A stretch of 64,000 nucleotides of DNA from Vulcanimicrobiota bacterium (GCA_027459645.1 DAIDHQ010000004.1:1-64000), one strand, 5' to 3'. Counted from the stretch's first letter, positions 8,143 to 17,693 are shown. The notes: a model not told the origin generated them from the letters alone. Made by a program: numbers and translations.

Positions 8143-9613
8143 CGCTTCTCCGACCCTAAGCGCCGGCGCCGAGCTCGAACTTCTTTTCACCGACCTGCTT
8201 GCAAACGGCCAAGCCGTGGGCCGCGCAAGCGGGTTGGTTGTTTTTTGCTTCGGTCCCCTGCCCGGTGAGCGCGCGCGCGTCAGCATCACGTCGGTGAAAC
8301 CGAAGTATGCGACGGCGGAGATGCTGCACCTCACGTCGTCCTCTCCGGATCGCACGGCGCCGTTCTGTTCGGTCTTCGGTTCCTGCGGCGGTTGCCAAGT
8401 TCAGCACCTGGCGTATTCCGCGCAACTCGAGTGGAAGCGCGAGATGGTGCGTAACGCGCTCCTTCGCATCGGCGGATTCGAAGAGCCCGACATCCGTCCC
8501 ACGGTGGGCATGGCGAACCCGCGCAACTATCGCAACAAGATGTCGCTCGTCGTCGATCACTCGCAGGGCGCGCCGGTCATCGGGTTTTATCAGCAACGTT
8601 CGCACGACGTCGTCCCGATCGACGCGTGCCCGATCGTGACGCCTCAGCTCAACGGGTATATCGCGCGGTTCAACGCGGCGCGCAGCGCGGCGGAAACCGC
8701 GCCGGCGATGAAGGCCGCGCGGCATATCGTGTCGCGCAGCGCGGGTTCGACGCGCGAAGCCGTCGTGACCCTTACCACCGCGAACGCTTCCCCCGAAGTG
8801 GAGCGCGCGGCGCCCGTGTTTATGCGCGCGCTTCCGGGCATCGTCGGCTTGACGAACTCGTACGATTTGCGCAGCCAAAATGCTATCATGGGGCGTCGGC
8901 AGCGCGTGCTGCAAGGGCGTTCGGAGATCGAAGAGTCGATCGACGGCGTCACCTACCGGGTCTCGGCGCAATCATTCTTTCAAGTAAACATCGAGATCGT
9001 TTCTCGCATATTCGAAACGATGGCCGGAGCATTGCTGCACCCGCGGCGCATCGTCGATCTGTATTGCGGCGCGGGTACGTTCTCGCTCTTTTTCGCCAAG
9101 AACGGATGCCAGGTGTACGGCATCGAGGAGAATCCTCAAGCCGTGATCGAGGCCGAAGGGAATGCCTCCCTGAACGGGCTCGAAAACTGGGTGCGCTTTC
9201 GCGCCGGGCGCGTCGAAGACGTCGTGCGGTCGCCGGAAGCGCGGCAGGCGATGCGTGAATCCGACATCGTCTTCCTCGATCCGCCCAGAAAGGGAAGCGA
9301 CGAGGTGACGCTCGAGGCGATCGCCGGATCGCACGTGCCCTACATCTGGTATCTCTCCTGCGACCCCGCGACGCTGGCCCGGGATTTGAAGTTCCTGGGC
9401 GCCAATGGATATCGTCTCGGGATCGTCCAACCGTTCGACATGTTTCCGCAGACGGGGCACGTCGAGACGCTCGTGACGCTCTACCGCGAGCCATCCGACA
9501 CGGAGTCGGTACGCCAGGCGTTCAGCGGCGTTCCGGAGCCGGCGTGGCCGCAGACCGATGAATTCGCACACGATCAACGGGAGTATCCGGATTTTGTCAT
9601 CCGAGAAGATTGA
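8117..9613 (+). CDS. rlmD: 23S rRNA (uracil-5)-methyltransferase, RlmD/RumA family
   Basis: A 498-residue enzyme starting at TTG. An N-terminal TRAM-like beta domain (GQAVGRASGLVVFCFGPLPG) is followed by the cysteines that bind a [4Fe-4S] cluster: Cys84, Cys90 and Cys93 (FCSVFGSCGGC) plus Cys171 (DACPIV). The SAM pocket is VDLYCGAGTFS. The catalytic nucleophile lies in YLSCDPATLARD near residue 414, and the general-base Glu in TGHVETLV. The family methylates U1939 or U747 of 23S rRNA, or tRNA U54; the exact target cannot be read from sequence. The gene overlaps the small membrane protein upstream and gatC downstream. Confidence 0.9.
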   Translation: MTNKETARSASPTLSAGAELELLFTDLLANGQAVGRASGLVVFCFGPLPGERARVSITSVKPKYATAEMLHLTSSSPDRTAPFCSVFGSCGGCQVQHLAYSAQLEWKREMVRNALLRIGGFEEPDIRPTVGMANPRNYRNKMSLVVDHSQGAPVIGFYQQRSHDVVPIDACPIVTPQLNGYIARFNAARSAAETAPAMKAARHIVSRSAGSTREAVVTLTTANASPEVERAAPVFMRALPGIVGLTNSYDLRSQNAIMGRRQRVLQGRSEIEESIDGVTYRVSAQSFFQVNIEIVSRIFETMAGALLHPRRIVDLYCGAGTFSLFFAKNGCQVYGIEENPQAVIEAEGNASLNGLENWVRFRAGRVEDVVRSPEARQAMRESDIVFLDPPRKGSDEVTLEAIAGSHVPYIWYLSCDPATLARDLKFLGANGYRLGIVQPFDMFPQTGHVETLVTLYREPSDTESVRQAFSGVPEPAWPQTDEFAHDQREYPDFVIRED

Positions 9614-9884
9614 CGTTCGTTACGTCGCCAAACTCGCGAGAATCGCGCTGACCGACGACGAAGTCGAACGCTTCGGCACGCAGCTGAGCGATTTGCTCGA
9701 GCACGTCGACGCGCTTTCGCGCCTGGACGTCTCGCAGGTTGCCGCGACGGCGCAGGTCGTCGAATCGCGCAACGTCGAGCGCCCGGACGAAGAGCGGCCG
9801 TGCCTAAATCGTGAGACGGTTTTGACGGAAGCGCCGCAACGGCAGGGCGGTTTCTTCCGCGTTCCCCGCATTATCGCAGAATAG
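9594..9884 (+). CDS. gatC: Glutamyl/aspartyl-tRNA amidotransferase subunit C
   Basis: A 96-residue protein. The TTG at 9594 has a GGGAG Shine-Dalgarno about ten bases upstream and gives the normal GatC length, starting SSEKIDVRYVAKLARIALTDDE. An ATG 36 bases earlier in the same frame is possible but would add an atypical tail. The conserved end QRQGGFFRVPRIIAE, which wraps around GatA, is present. GatC stabilises the GatCAB complex that amidates misacylated Glu-tRNA(Gln) and Asp-tRNA(Asn). It overlaps the rlmD end by 20 bases and lies 15 bases before gatA. Confidence 0.9.
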   Translation: MSSEKIDVRYVAKLARIALTDDEVERFGTQLSDLLEHVDALSRLDVSQVAATAQVVESRNVERPDEERPCLNRETVLTEAPQRQGGFFRVPRIIAE

Positions 9885-9899
9885 AATTGAGAGACGTTC

Positions 9900-11387
9900 G
9901 TGGAGTTGTTTGAACGGAGCGCGGCCGAAATCGCGCGCGACGTGCAGGGTGGTACGGTATCGGCCGCCGACGTGACCGAGGCGGTGTTGCGCCACGTGCA
10001 CGCCGTCGACGGCGAAATCGGCGCCTACTTGACGGTACTCGACGATGTCGCGCGCGCTGCCGCCACGCGCGTCGACGAGCGCATCAAGGCGGGCGAGAAA
10101 CTTCCGCTTGCCGGTGTGCCGCTCTCGGTCAAAGACAACATGTGTTTGACCGGCACGCGCACGACGGCGGGAAGCAAGATTCTGGAGCAATGGGTTGCAC
10201 CCTATACCGCGACGGCGGTCGCGCGCATGCTCGACGCCGGTGCGATTCCGATCGGCAAGAGCAACATGGACGAGTTCGCGATGGGAAGCTCGTGCGAAAA
10301 TTCGGCGCTCGGCGTCACGAAAAACCCCTACGATCTCACGCGCGTTCCCGGCGGTTCGACCGGCGGATCGGCAGCCGCGGTGGCGGCCTTTGAAGCCGCG
10401 ATCGGTATGGGGAGCGATACCGGCGGCTCGATTCGCGAGCCCGGCGCCTTCTGCAATCTCGTCGGTTTCAAACCGACCTATGGACGCGTCTCGCGCTATG
10501 GGTTGATCGCGTTTGCGTCGAGCCTCGATCAGATCGGTCCGCTCACGCGTACGGTAGAAGATGCGGCACTTGCTTACGAAGCGATGAGCGGATGGGATCC
10601 CATGGATTCTACCTCGATCGATCGTGAGGTCGAGCCCGTCTCCTCGCACTTGCGCGGCGATCTCTCCGGCCTGAAGATCGGTATCGTCAAAGAGTTCGAC
10701 ACGCGCGCGCTCGGCGATGAAATCGACGAACTCTACGATAAGGCTTACCACGATCTCGAGGCCCTCGGCGCGGAACTGATCGACGTTTCGCTACCGACGG
10801 CGGACTACGGTTTGGCGACGTATTATCTGATCGCCCCAGCCGAGTGTTCGTCGAATTTAGCGCGCTTCGACGGCGTACGCTACGGTCTACGCGTCGAAGG
10901 CGCCGACGTTCACGACATGTACGAAAAGACGCGCGCCGCGGGCTTCGGTCCGGAAGTCAAACGGCGCATCTTAATCGGAACCTACGCGCTTTCGAGCGGC
11001 TATTACGACGCGTATTACGTCCGCGCGCAAAAGGCCCGTACCCTGATCGCCGACGATTTCCGTAAGGCGTTCGCGCAGTGCGATCTGATCGCGTGTCCGG
11101 CCGCCAGTTCACCGGCGTTCCAGTTCAACGCGAAGAGCGATCCCTACAGCATGTATTTGATGGACTATTACACGATTCCGATGTCGTTAGCCGGGCTGCC
11201 GGCGCTCTCGGTCCCGTGCGGATGGATCACGCCGCCCGGCGGCGACCGTCCGATGCCGATGGGCCTCCAATTGACCTCACCGCTGTTCACCGAAAAGCTG
11301 CTTCTCGGCGCCGCGCACGCCTACGAGCGTGCGACGCAACACGCGAGCAAACACAAGCCGGCGTTCGACGCGGTTTCAGGTCGATGA
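9900..11387 (+). CDS. gatA: Glutamyl/aspartyl-tRNA amidotransferase subunit A
   Basis: A 495-residue amidase-signature enzyme starting at GTG. The Ser-cisSer-Lys triad is visible: Lys in PLSVKDNM (about residue 78), Ser in GGSTGGSAAAVAAF (about 153) and Ser in GSDTGGSIREPGAF (about 177). It hydrolyses glutamine and channels ammonia to GatB. The C-terminal half contains the conserved DLIACPAASSPAF and DYYTIPMSLAGLPALS. The length is typical. Its stop overlaps a 19-codon mini-ORF that leads into gatB, and the order gatC-gatA-gatB is complete. Confidence 0.95.
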   Translation: MELFERSAAEIARDVQGGTVSAADVTEAVLRHVHAVDGEIGAYLTVLDDVARAAATRVDERIKAGEKLPLAGVPLSVKDNMCLTGTRTTAGSKILEQWVAPYTATAVARMLDAGAIPIGKSNMDEFAMGSSCENSALGVTKNPYDLTRVPGGSTGGSAAAVAAFEAAIGMGSDTGGSIREPGAFCNLVGFKPTYGRVSRYGLIAFASSLDQIGPLTRTVEDAALAYEAMSGWDPMDSTSIDREVEPVSSHLRGDLSGLKIGIVKEFDTRALGDEIDELYDKAYHDLEALGAELIDVSLPTADYGLATYYLIAPAECSSNLARFDGVRYGLRVEGADVHDMYEKTRAAGFGPEVKRRILIGTYALSSGYYDAYYVRAQKARTLIADDFRKAFAQCDLIACPAASSPAFQFNAKSDPYSMYLMDYYTIPMSLAGLPALSVPCGWITPPGGDRPMPMGLQLTSPLFTEKLLLGAAHAYERATQHASKHKPAFDAVSGR

Positions 11388-11443
11388 TGGCGACGAGAAA
11401 GTGTTGTTTTAGCGCGCCCCAGGGGAGAGAAGAGCATGTCTGA
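11384..11443 (+). CDS. Possible 19-residue coupling ORF between gatA and gatB
   Basis: The gatA stop overlaps ATG at 11384 (ATGATGG), and this frame runs 19 codons (MMATRKCCFSAPQGREEHV) to a TGA that overlaps the gatB start region by eight bases. Ribosomes finishing gatA could re-initiate here and be delivered to gatB. Such a short frame may also be chance; I see no conserved feature in it. Confidence 0.2.
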   Translation: MMATRKCCFSAPQGREEHV

Positions 11444-12962
11444 AACGATGAGCGCGCGCGAGGCACGGGGGCCCCACGAAGTGGGGGGCGCGGAGGCTAG
11501 GCCGGAGCGCCGTTTTGAAGCTGTTATCGGCATCGAGTGTCACGTCGAGCTCAAGACGCGCAGCAAGATGTTCTGCGGCTGTCCCAACGAGTTCGGCGGC
11601 GAACCCAACACGAACGTATGCCCCGTTTGTCTCGCGCTGCCCGGCGCGCTGCCGGTTGCAAATACGGCGGCCATCGAACACATGATTCGCGCGGGCCTCG
11701 CATTTAACGCGGAGATTCCGGCGTTTTCGAAATTCGACCGGAAGAATTACTTCTATCCGGACATGCCCAAAGATTATCAGATCTCCCAGTACGACATGCC
11801 CCTGACGCAAGGCGGGGTCGTGCGCTACTGGCTCGACGACGGCACGATGAAAGAATGCCGGCTCACGCGCATTCACTTAGAAGAAGACACCGGCAAGTCG
11901 ACGCACGCCGGTTCCGGAGACGGGCGCATCGCCGGCAGCACCTATTCGCTCGTCGATTTTAATCGCGCGGGCGTTCCGCTCATGGAGTGCGTCTCCGAAC
12001 CCGAAATCCATTCGGCGGAAGAAGCGGTCGGCTATTTGGAATCGTTGCGCCGCACGTTGCAGCAGATCGGCGTCAGCGACGTCAAGATGGAGGAAGGCTC
12101 GTTACGCTGCGATGCCAACGTGTCGATCCGCCCGGTCGGTTCGACCGAACTCGGAACCAAGACCGAAATCAAGAACATGAACTCGTTCCGGTCGGTTCAT
12201 CGCGCGATCGAAAGCGAAATCGAACGCCAGATTGCCGTCATAGAATCCGGCGGCCGCATCGTGCAGGAGACGCGTGGCTGGGACGAAGTCAAAGGCGTGA
12301 CGCATTCGATGCGCAGCAAAGAGCAAGCGCACGACTACCGGTATTTTCCGGATCCCGATTTGGTGCCGCTCGAAGTCTCTCGGGCGGTCGTCGAACGCAT
12401 ACGCGCGGAACTTCCGGAACTTCCGCCGGCGCGCTTCGTGCGCTACACCACGCAGTACGGGCTCGACGTTAAACAGGCCACGCAACTGATCGACAACGTA
12501 GCGCTTGCGCTCTATTTCGACGAAGTCGTAAACGCGAGCGGCAACGCGAAGCAGTCGACCAATTTCGTTCTCGGGGACCTCTCGCGCCTGGCGAATGAAA
12601 CCCAGACGCCGGTTCATGCATCGCCGGTTACTCCGGCGCACCTCGCCGAACTGATCGCGCTCGTCGAAGGCAAGACGATCAACTCGAAGATCGCCAAAGA
12701 TTTGATCGAGCGGATGTGGCGCGGCGAAGGCTCGCCGAAGGCGATCGTGGAGCGGGAAGGCTTGGCGCAGACCTCGGATCCGGCGGCGATCGAGAAATTC
12801 GTCGACGACGTGCTTGCCGCAAACGAAAAGAGCGTCGGCGAATATAAAGCCGGGAAGACGAATGTCATCGGCTTTCTCGTCGGTCAGGTGATGAAGGCGT
12901 CGAAGGGTAAGGCCGACCCGCAACTCGTCAACGCGCTGATGAAGCAGAAGCTAGAAAGCTAG
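11436..12962 (+). CDS. gatB: Glutamyl/aspartyl-tRNA amidotransferase subunit B
   Basis: A 508-residue protein with a GGGGAG Shine-Dalgarno before ATG. It carries an unusual N-terminal extension of about 27 residues (MSETMSAREARGPHEVGG...), encoded by a GC-rich stretch with a small inverted repeat near 11470, before the normal beginning FEAVIGIECHVELKT. The zinc-type cysteines lie in MFCGCPNEFGG and NVCPVCLALPG. The kinase-like ATP/tRNA domain (KFDRKNYFYPDMPKDYQISQ) and the C-terminal YqeY-like tail (VGQVMKASKGKADPQLVN) are complete. It phosphorylates and then amidates Glu/Asp on misacylated tRNA, using ammonia from GatA. Confidence 0.95.
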   Translation: MSETMSAREARGPHEVGGAEARPERRFEAVIGIECHVELKTRSKMFCGCPNEFGGEPNTNVCPVCLALPGALPVANTAAIEHMIRAGLAFNAEIPAFSKFDRKNYFYPDMPKDYQISQYDMPLTQGGVVRYWLDDGTMKECRLTRIHLEEDTGKSTHAGSGDGRIAGSTYSLVDFNRAGVPLMECVSEPEIHSAEEAVGYLESLRRTLQQIGVSDVKMEEGSLRCDANVSIRPVGSTELGTKTEIKNMNSFRSVHRAIESEIERQIAVIESGGRIVQETRGWDEVKGVTHSMRSKEQAHDYRYFPDPDLVPLEVSRAVVERIRAELPELPPARFVRYTTQYGLDVKQATQLIDNVALALYFDEVVNASGNAKQSTNFVLGDLSRLANETQTPVHASPVTPAHLAELIALVEGKTINSKIAKDLIERMWRGEGSPKAIVEREGLAQTSDPAAIEKFVDDVLAANEKSVGEYKAGKTNVIGFLVGQVMKASKGKADPQLVNALMKQKLES

Positions 12963-12969
12963 CGCACAT

Positions 12970-15327
12970 ATGGGTTCCTTGGCCGACGAGCGCACGCTCG
13001 CGGCGCTGGATTTTTCGAGCGTCAGGGATCGAGTCGTCGGCGCGACGCGCACGCAGCGCGGGAAAGCGCGCGCGCGCGAACTCGAACCGCTGACCGATTT
13101 CGCGCTCGTTCGTTTGGAGCAGGCGCGAACGGCGATCGTTCGCCAATTGGTGGTCGCCGAAGACCTCCACGTTTTGCCCGCGGTCGACACGCAAGAGGTG
13201 ACGCAAGCCGCCGCCGTCGGTCGAACGATCGGCGCGGAGGAATTGCGCGCGGTTGCCGACGCAATTGCGGCGGCAGCCGCCGCGTATAATGCGCTCAAGG
13301 AAACAAAAGAGGCGGAGTTGCGGGCGATTCTTGCTCGCTACACCCCGCTCAAAGAACTGCATCGCGCGCTGACCGACGCGATCGACGAGCGCGGCACGAT
13401 TCTCGACCGCGCGTCGCCTGCGCTCGGTCGCATTCGCCGCGGAATGGTCAACGCGCAGAACGATGCCCGCGATCGCGTAACGTCGATCGTGCGCTCCGGA
13501 AAGCATGCGCGCGTCATTCAAGACGCCGTCGTAACGATCCGCGAAGGCCGCTTCGTCGTTCCCATCAAGGCGGAGTTCGCGGGCGAGTTTCCAGGCATCG
13601 TGCACGACTCGAGCTCGTCGGGGCAGACGCTCTTCGTCGAACCGCTTGCGGCGTTGGAATCCAACAACCGCGTGCGTACGCTGCGCATCGAGGAGGAGCG
13701 CGAGATCGCGCGCATCTTGGAGGAGCTCTCCCGCGGCGTCGGCGCGCACGCGGCGGCCATCGACAACAACGTCGAAATGCTTTCGGAGATCGACGTTCTG
13801 GTCGCGAGGGCGAACGTGGCGCGGTCGATGGATGCCATCGCACCGGAACTTGCGGACGAGGCAATCGTGCACATCGAACGCGGGCGCCACCCCCTGCTCG
13901 ACCACCGCGCCGTTCCGCAGACGATTCCGCTCGACGGCGGGACGCGACTGCTCGTGATCAGCGGGCCCAATATGGGCGGCAAAACCGTTGCGCTGAAGAT
14001 GCTCGGCCTTTTCGTCGCCATGGCGTATGCGGGCATGCAAATTCCCGCGGCGCCCGGTACGACGATCGGGCGCTTCGATCGCGTGATTGCGGATATCGGC
14101 GACGAACAGTCGATCGTCGAGAACGCCTCGACGTTCTCGGCACACCTTGCGCGCATGCGCGAAATGTTCGAACGCGCCGACGATCGTACGCTCGTGCTCG
14201 TCGACGAGATCGGCGGCGGCACGGAACCCGGCGCGGGCGCGGCACTTGCCATCGCGATGCTGGAACGTCTGCTGGCGCTCGGCGCATGCGGCGTCGTGAC
14301 GACTCACGCGACCGAGCTGAAGCTCTTTGCAAGCGGCGTCTCCGGCGTGGTAAACGCGAGCGTGCGTTTCGATCCGGCGACCTTCCGGCCAACCTACCAT
14401 CTCGACGTCGGAGCGCCGGGGCAGTCGTTGGCGTTTCCTCTCGCGGCGGCAATGGGCATCGATCGAAGTATCGTCGAGCGGGCGCAGGCGTTGCTGGACT
14501 CGCGGGAACGCGATTATGAATCGGCGCTCGCGGAACTGTCGATGCGCGCGATGGAACTGCAGAGCGAGCGCGACGCCCTTACGGCGGAACGGCGTGCAGC
14601 CGAACGGGAACGCGGGGGTCTTGCTGCGGATCGCGAGCGTTTCGAGGCGGAGCGGCGCGCGTTTGCGGACCGCGCGGAAGAAACGATGCAGCGAAGCTTG
14701 CGCGAATTTGCGACGGAGTTGGAGCGGCGTGCGGCGGCTGCGGAAGCCAAACGGCCGAAGGTGACGGCCGCGCAAAGCGCGCTGCTTTCCCGTACCGCCG
14801 ATGAAATGCGGCGTGCGCTCGGCGTGACGAACGATTCCGGCGCTCACGAGACGCCGGAGGACGGCGCCTTCGAGCCGAACGATCCGATTCGGATTCTTTC
14901 GCTGCGGCAAGACGGCACGGTGGTCGAAGACTACGGCGATACGATTTTAGCCGCCGTCGGCCCGATGAAAACGGTCGTCAAGAAGAGCGACGTGCGCAAA
15001 TTGCCGCACCGTGCGGGCGGGGCAAAGCGCGAACGTGCCGCGCGTGCGCGGGACGAGAATGCGAGCCGGGGCGCGGCCATGCGCTCGAGGGCCGAACTCG
15101 ACGTACGCGGGAAGCGCTTCGTGGAGGCCGAGCCGCTGGTCGATCAATGGATCGACGAAGCGGTCTTGGCGGGCAATTCACCGCTGCGCTTGATCCATGG
15201 GAAAGGCACCGGCATGCTGGGACGCGGTTTGCAAGAGTTCTTGCGCGGTCATCCGGCGGTTCGTTCCGTGCGATACGGAAACGAAGACGAGGGCTCCGGC
15301 GGCGTAACGATAATTGAGCTAGCATGA
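12970..15327 (+). CDS. mutS2: MutS2 family ATPase with C-terminal Smr domain
   Basis: A 785-residue protein. Following lever and clamp regions it has the ABC-type ATPase with Walker A GPNMGGKTVALK (about residue 332), Walker B LVLVDEIGGGTEPGAG and ATHATELKLFA. Next come a long charged coiled coil (residues 500-600) and a C-terminal Smr nuclease domain from about residue 706 (LDVRGKRFVEAEPLVDQW, LIHGKGTGMLGRGLQ). MutS2 lacks the mismatch-recognition domain of MutS; family members are linked to suppression of recombination and to rescue of collided ribosomes. It starts eight bases after gatB and its stop overlaps tyrS (ATGA). Confidence 0.93.
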   Translation: MGSLADERTLAALDFSSVRDRVVGATRTQRGKARARELEPLTDFALVRLEQARTAIVRQLVVAEDLHVLPAVDTQEVTQAAAVGRTIGAEELRAVADAIAAAAAAYNALKETKEAELRAILARYTPLKELHRALTDAIDERGTILDRASPALGRIRRGMVNAQNDARDRVTSIVRSGKHARVIQDAVVTIREGRFVVPIKAEFAGEFPGIVHDSSSSGQTLFVEPLAALESNNRVRTLRIEEEREIARILEELSRGVGAHAAAIDNNVEMLSEIDVLVARANVARSMDAIAPELADEAIVHIERGRHPLLDHRAVPQTIPLDGGTRLLVISGPNMGGKTVALKMLGLFVAMAYAGMQIPAAPGTTIGRFDRVIADIGDEQSIVENASTFSAHLARMREMFERADDRTLVLVDEIGGGTEPGAGAALAIAMLERLLALGACGVVTTHATELKLFASGVSGVVNASVRFDPATFRPTYHLDVGAPGQSLAFPLAAAMGIDRSIVERAQALLDSRERDYESALAELSMRAMELQSERDALTAERRAAERERGGLAADRERFEAERRAFADRAEETMQRSLREFATELERRAAAAEAKRPKVTAAQSALLSRTADEMRRALGVTNDSGAHETPEDGAFEPNDPIRILSLRQDGTVVEDYGDTILAAVGPMKTVVKKSDVRKLPHRAGGAKRERAARARDENASRGAAMRSRAELDVRGKRFVEAEPLVDQWIDEAVLAGNSPLRLIHGKGTGMLGRGLQEFLRGHPAVRSVRYGNEDEGSGGVTIIELA

Positions 15328-16535
15328 CCGCCACGCCGATCTCCACCGACGCCGCGTTCTTGCTCGACGGCTTCGATCATGTCGAAACCGTCGACGATTT
15401 TCGCGCGCGCCTCAAGCTCGGCCGCCCGCTCAACGTCAAGCTCGGCATCGATCCGACGAGCCCGGATTTACATCTGGGATTCATGGTGGTGCTGCACAAG
15501 CTGCAGCGCTTCGCCGAAGCCGGGCACAACGTCACGTTGATCATCGGCGATTTTACGGCGAGCATCGGGGACCCGAGCGGCCGCAACGCGATGCGTCCGC
15601 CCTTGACGCCGGAACAGATCGACGCGAACATGCAGACCTATCGCGAACAGGCGGGCAAAGTGCTCGATCTGGAGCGCGTGAAGATACGCTACAATTCGGA
15701 ATGGCTTGGAAAGATGAACTTTTCCGACGTCATTAAGCTGCTTTCGCACGTGACCGTCGCCCAAGTGCTCGAACGCAACGACTTTCACAATCGCTATGCG
15801 AGCGGCACCGCGATCTCGCTCCACGAATTTCTCTATCCGGTCGCGCAGGCATACGACTCGATCGCCGTTGAAGCCGACGTCGAACTCGGCGGAAGCGATC
15901 AATTGTTCAACCTGCTCCTCGGCCGGCAATTTCAACGCGAGTTCGGACAGTTGCCGCAGATTTGCGCGACGGTTCCGTTGCTCGTCGGCCTCGATGGCGT
16001 CAAGAAGATGAGCAAATCTATCGGAAACTACGTCGGCATCACGGAGAGCGCACAGACCCAGTTCGGCAAACTGATGTCGATCGGAGACGAGCTGATGCCT
16101 ACCTATGCGCGGTTGGCCGCCTTCCGCAGTCAAGAGAGCGCCGATGCGATGCGGGCCACGATCGAAGGTGGCCGTGCGAACGCGATGGACCTCAAGAAGG
16201 AGCTGGCGCAGGAAATCGTGGCGCGTTACCACGGGGATCGGGAGGCCGCTGCGGCTCGCGAGTTCTTCGAGCGGACCGTTCAGCGAAAAGAGATTCCGCT
16301 CGAGGCCGTCCCGGAGATCGCGCAGGGAGAAGCCAAAAAGGTCGCCGACCTGCTCGTCGCCGCCGGCTTCGCCGAGAGCAAGCGGGCCGCCGAGCGACTT
16401 ATCTCCGGGAACGGGGTCAAGGTGGATGGTATAGTCGTGAACGATCCACGTGCCCCTTGGACGCCCGTCGTCCCGGCGGTGCTCTCGGTCGGCTCGCGCA
16501 AATTCGTCCGCATTCTTCCCGCAAAAGGAACGTAG
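15324..16535 (+). CDS. tyrS: Tyrosyl-tRNA synthetase
   Basis: A 403-residue class I synthetase. The HIGH-equivalent is PDLHLGF (about residues 47-53), the KMSKS loop is KKMSKS at about 227-232, and the tyrosine/tRNA pocket contains LGGSDQLFNLLLGRQFQRE. A C-terminal S4 RNA-binding domain (ESKRAAERLISGNGVKVDG) closes the protein. The motif style is closer to the TyrZ-like bacterial branch than to E. coli TyrS. It charges tRNA-Tyr. The start is fixed by the ATGA overlap with mutS2. No T-box leader is seen, which fits its internal operon position. Confidence 0.93.
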   Translation: MTATPISTDAAFLLDGFDHVETVDDFRARLKLGRPLNVKLGIDPTSPDLHLGFMVVLHKLQRFAEAGHNVTLIIGDFTASIGDPSGRNAMRPPLTPEQIDANMQTYREQAGKVLDLERVKIRYNSEWLGKMNFSDVIKLLSHVTVAQVLERNDFHNRYASGTAISLHEFLYPVAQAYDSIAVEADVELGGSDQLFNLLLGRQFQREFGQLPQICATVPLLVGLDGVKKMSKSIGNYVGITESAQTQFGKLMSIGDELMPTYARLAAFRSQESADAMRATIEGGRANAMDLKKELAQEIVARYHGDREAAAAREFFERTVQRKEIPLEAVPEIAQGEAKKVADLLVAAGFAESKRAAERLISGNGVKVDGIVVNDPRAPWTPVVPAVLSVGSRKFVRILPAKGT

Positions 16536-16537
16536 CA

Positions 16538-16777
16538 GTGGCGCAATCACCGGTTACTTATACGTCGTCGATGGAACCGCTCGAAGGAAAGATCTTTACC
16601 TGCAAGCGCTGCCACCGGAAGTACAATTATCCGCATGCCGGCGCCCGTCCGATCCGTTGCGAATGCGGCTGGTGGTACTACAACGACGGTGCGGGACTTC
16701 GCGAGATTTACTGGCAGCGGTTGGAAGGGTACAAGATGCCCGACGATCTTCGCCGCATGTTCGAACCGCCGATCTAG
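16538..16777 (+). CDS. Small zinc-ribbon protein
   Basis: A 79-residue protein starting at GTG two bases after the tyrS stop. The cysteines in FTCKRCHRKY and IRCECGWWYY form a CxxC...CxC zinc-ribbon pattern, followed by an aromatic-rich segment (GLREIYWQRLEGYKMPDD). I do not recognise a named family. The close spacing to tyrS suggests co-transcription as the last gene of the gatC-tyrS cluster. It converges with hslO across seven bases. Confidence 0.75.
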   Translation: MAQSPVTYTSSMEPLEGKIFTCKRCHRKYNYPHAGARPIRCECGWWYYNDGAGLREIYWQRLEGYKMPDDLRRMFEPPI

Positions 16778-16784
16778 GGCAACC

Positions 16785-17693
16785 TCACGCGATCGATTCG
16801 GCGAGAGCGTTGACCTCGTCGGAGGTAAACACGTAGAGCTTTTTGCAAAACTCGCAGGTGGCCTCGGTTTCCGGGCGCTCGCCGGCGAGTTTTCGCAATT
16901 CATCGGCGCCCATTCCGATCAGCGCCGCTTCGACCCGAGCGCGGTCGCAGAGGCACGCGAAACGCAGATCGATCGTGCGGTGCGAACGCAGTTCAATGGG
17001 CCCCGCGAGCGCGTGCATCAATTCATGCGCGTCGGCGCCTTGCTTGATGAGCGTCGTCACCGGCGGCATCGCGAGCGCCCGCTCTTCGAGCGTCGCCACG
17101 GCCTTTTCGTCGGCCCCCGGTAGGACTTGTGCCAACACGCCGCCGGCGGCGCGAACGCCCTCGGGGTTCGCGAGCACGCCCAGCGCGACGACGCTCGGGA
17201 TTTGCTCGGACTTCACGAGGTAGGCCGCCAGGTCTTCGGCGATCTCGCCCGAGTAGAGCGGCACGACGCCCACGTAGGGCTGGCCGACGTCGTAGGATTT
17301 GATGACGTGCAGTGAGCCGTCGCCGACCGCGCCCGCCACATCGAATTTCCCGCGAGCGTTGAGCGGCAGGTCGACGTTGCCGTTCCGCGCATAGCCGCGG
17401 GCGCCGAGCAGATCCGGCTCGAGCAGCCACGCATCGGCGCCGATCGGGCCGATCGGGCCGTTGCCGGAGATCTGCAGGGTGAGCCGCTCGCGCCCTTTGA
17501 TCGACGCTGCAAAGAGGATCGCGCCGGTCATAAGGCGGCCGACTGCGGCCGTCGCGAGGGGCGAAAAATCGTGGCGCTTTTGCGTTTCGGTCACGAGTTC
17601 GGTCGTGATCGCGGCAACGATGGCAATGCCGGCGTCGGGGGCCGCGGCGCTCAAGAGAAGATCGGGCATCCCGTTTCCGTCGTCCGAAGGCAC
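16785..17693 (-). CDS. hslO: Hsp33 redox-regulated chaperonin
   Basis: A 302-residue protein. I start it at GTG 17693 because a near-perfect Shine-Dalgarno (GAGGAGGA) lies just upstream and the protein then begins PSDDGNGMPDLLLS, close to other Hsp33 proteins. The dimer core has GADAWLLEPDLLGARGYARN. The C-terminal redox switch is CLC (FACLCDRAR) and CEFC (EATCEFCKKLY), four cysteines that bind zinc when reduced and form disulfides under oxidative stress, activating holdase function. It is divergent from aroQ across only 31 bases. Confidence 0.93.
   Translation of the reverse strand: MPSDDGNGMPDLLLSAAAPDAGIAIVAAITTELVTETQKRHDFSPLATAAVGRLMTGAILFAASIKGRERLTLQISGNGPIGPIGADAWLLEPDLLGARGYARNGNVDLPLNARGKFDVAGAVGDGSLHVIKSYDVGQPYVGVVPLYSGEIAEDLAAYLVKSEQIPSVVALGVLANPEGVRAAGGVLAQVLPGADEKAVATLEERALAMPPVTTLIKQGADAHELMHALAGPIELRSHRTIDLRFACLCDRARVEAALIGMGADELRKLAGERPETEATCEFCKKLYVFTSDEVNALAESIA

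Noticed and set aside
11455-11500. A second copy of the dnaE2-type palindromic element at the gatB start
   Set aside because: The GGCCCCAC/GTGGGGGGC pairing is short, and no sequence is shared with the arms at 2676-2809.
12928-14910. A 660-codon minus-strand frame over mutS2
   Set aside because: Antisense to mutS2, whose Walker and Smr motifs are in order; no domain in the frame itself.
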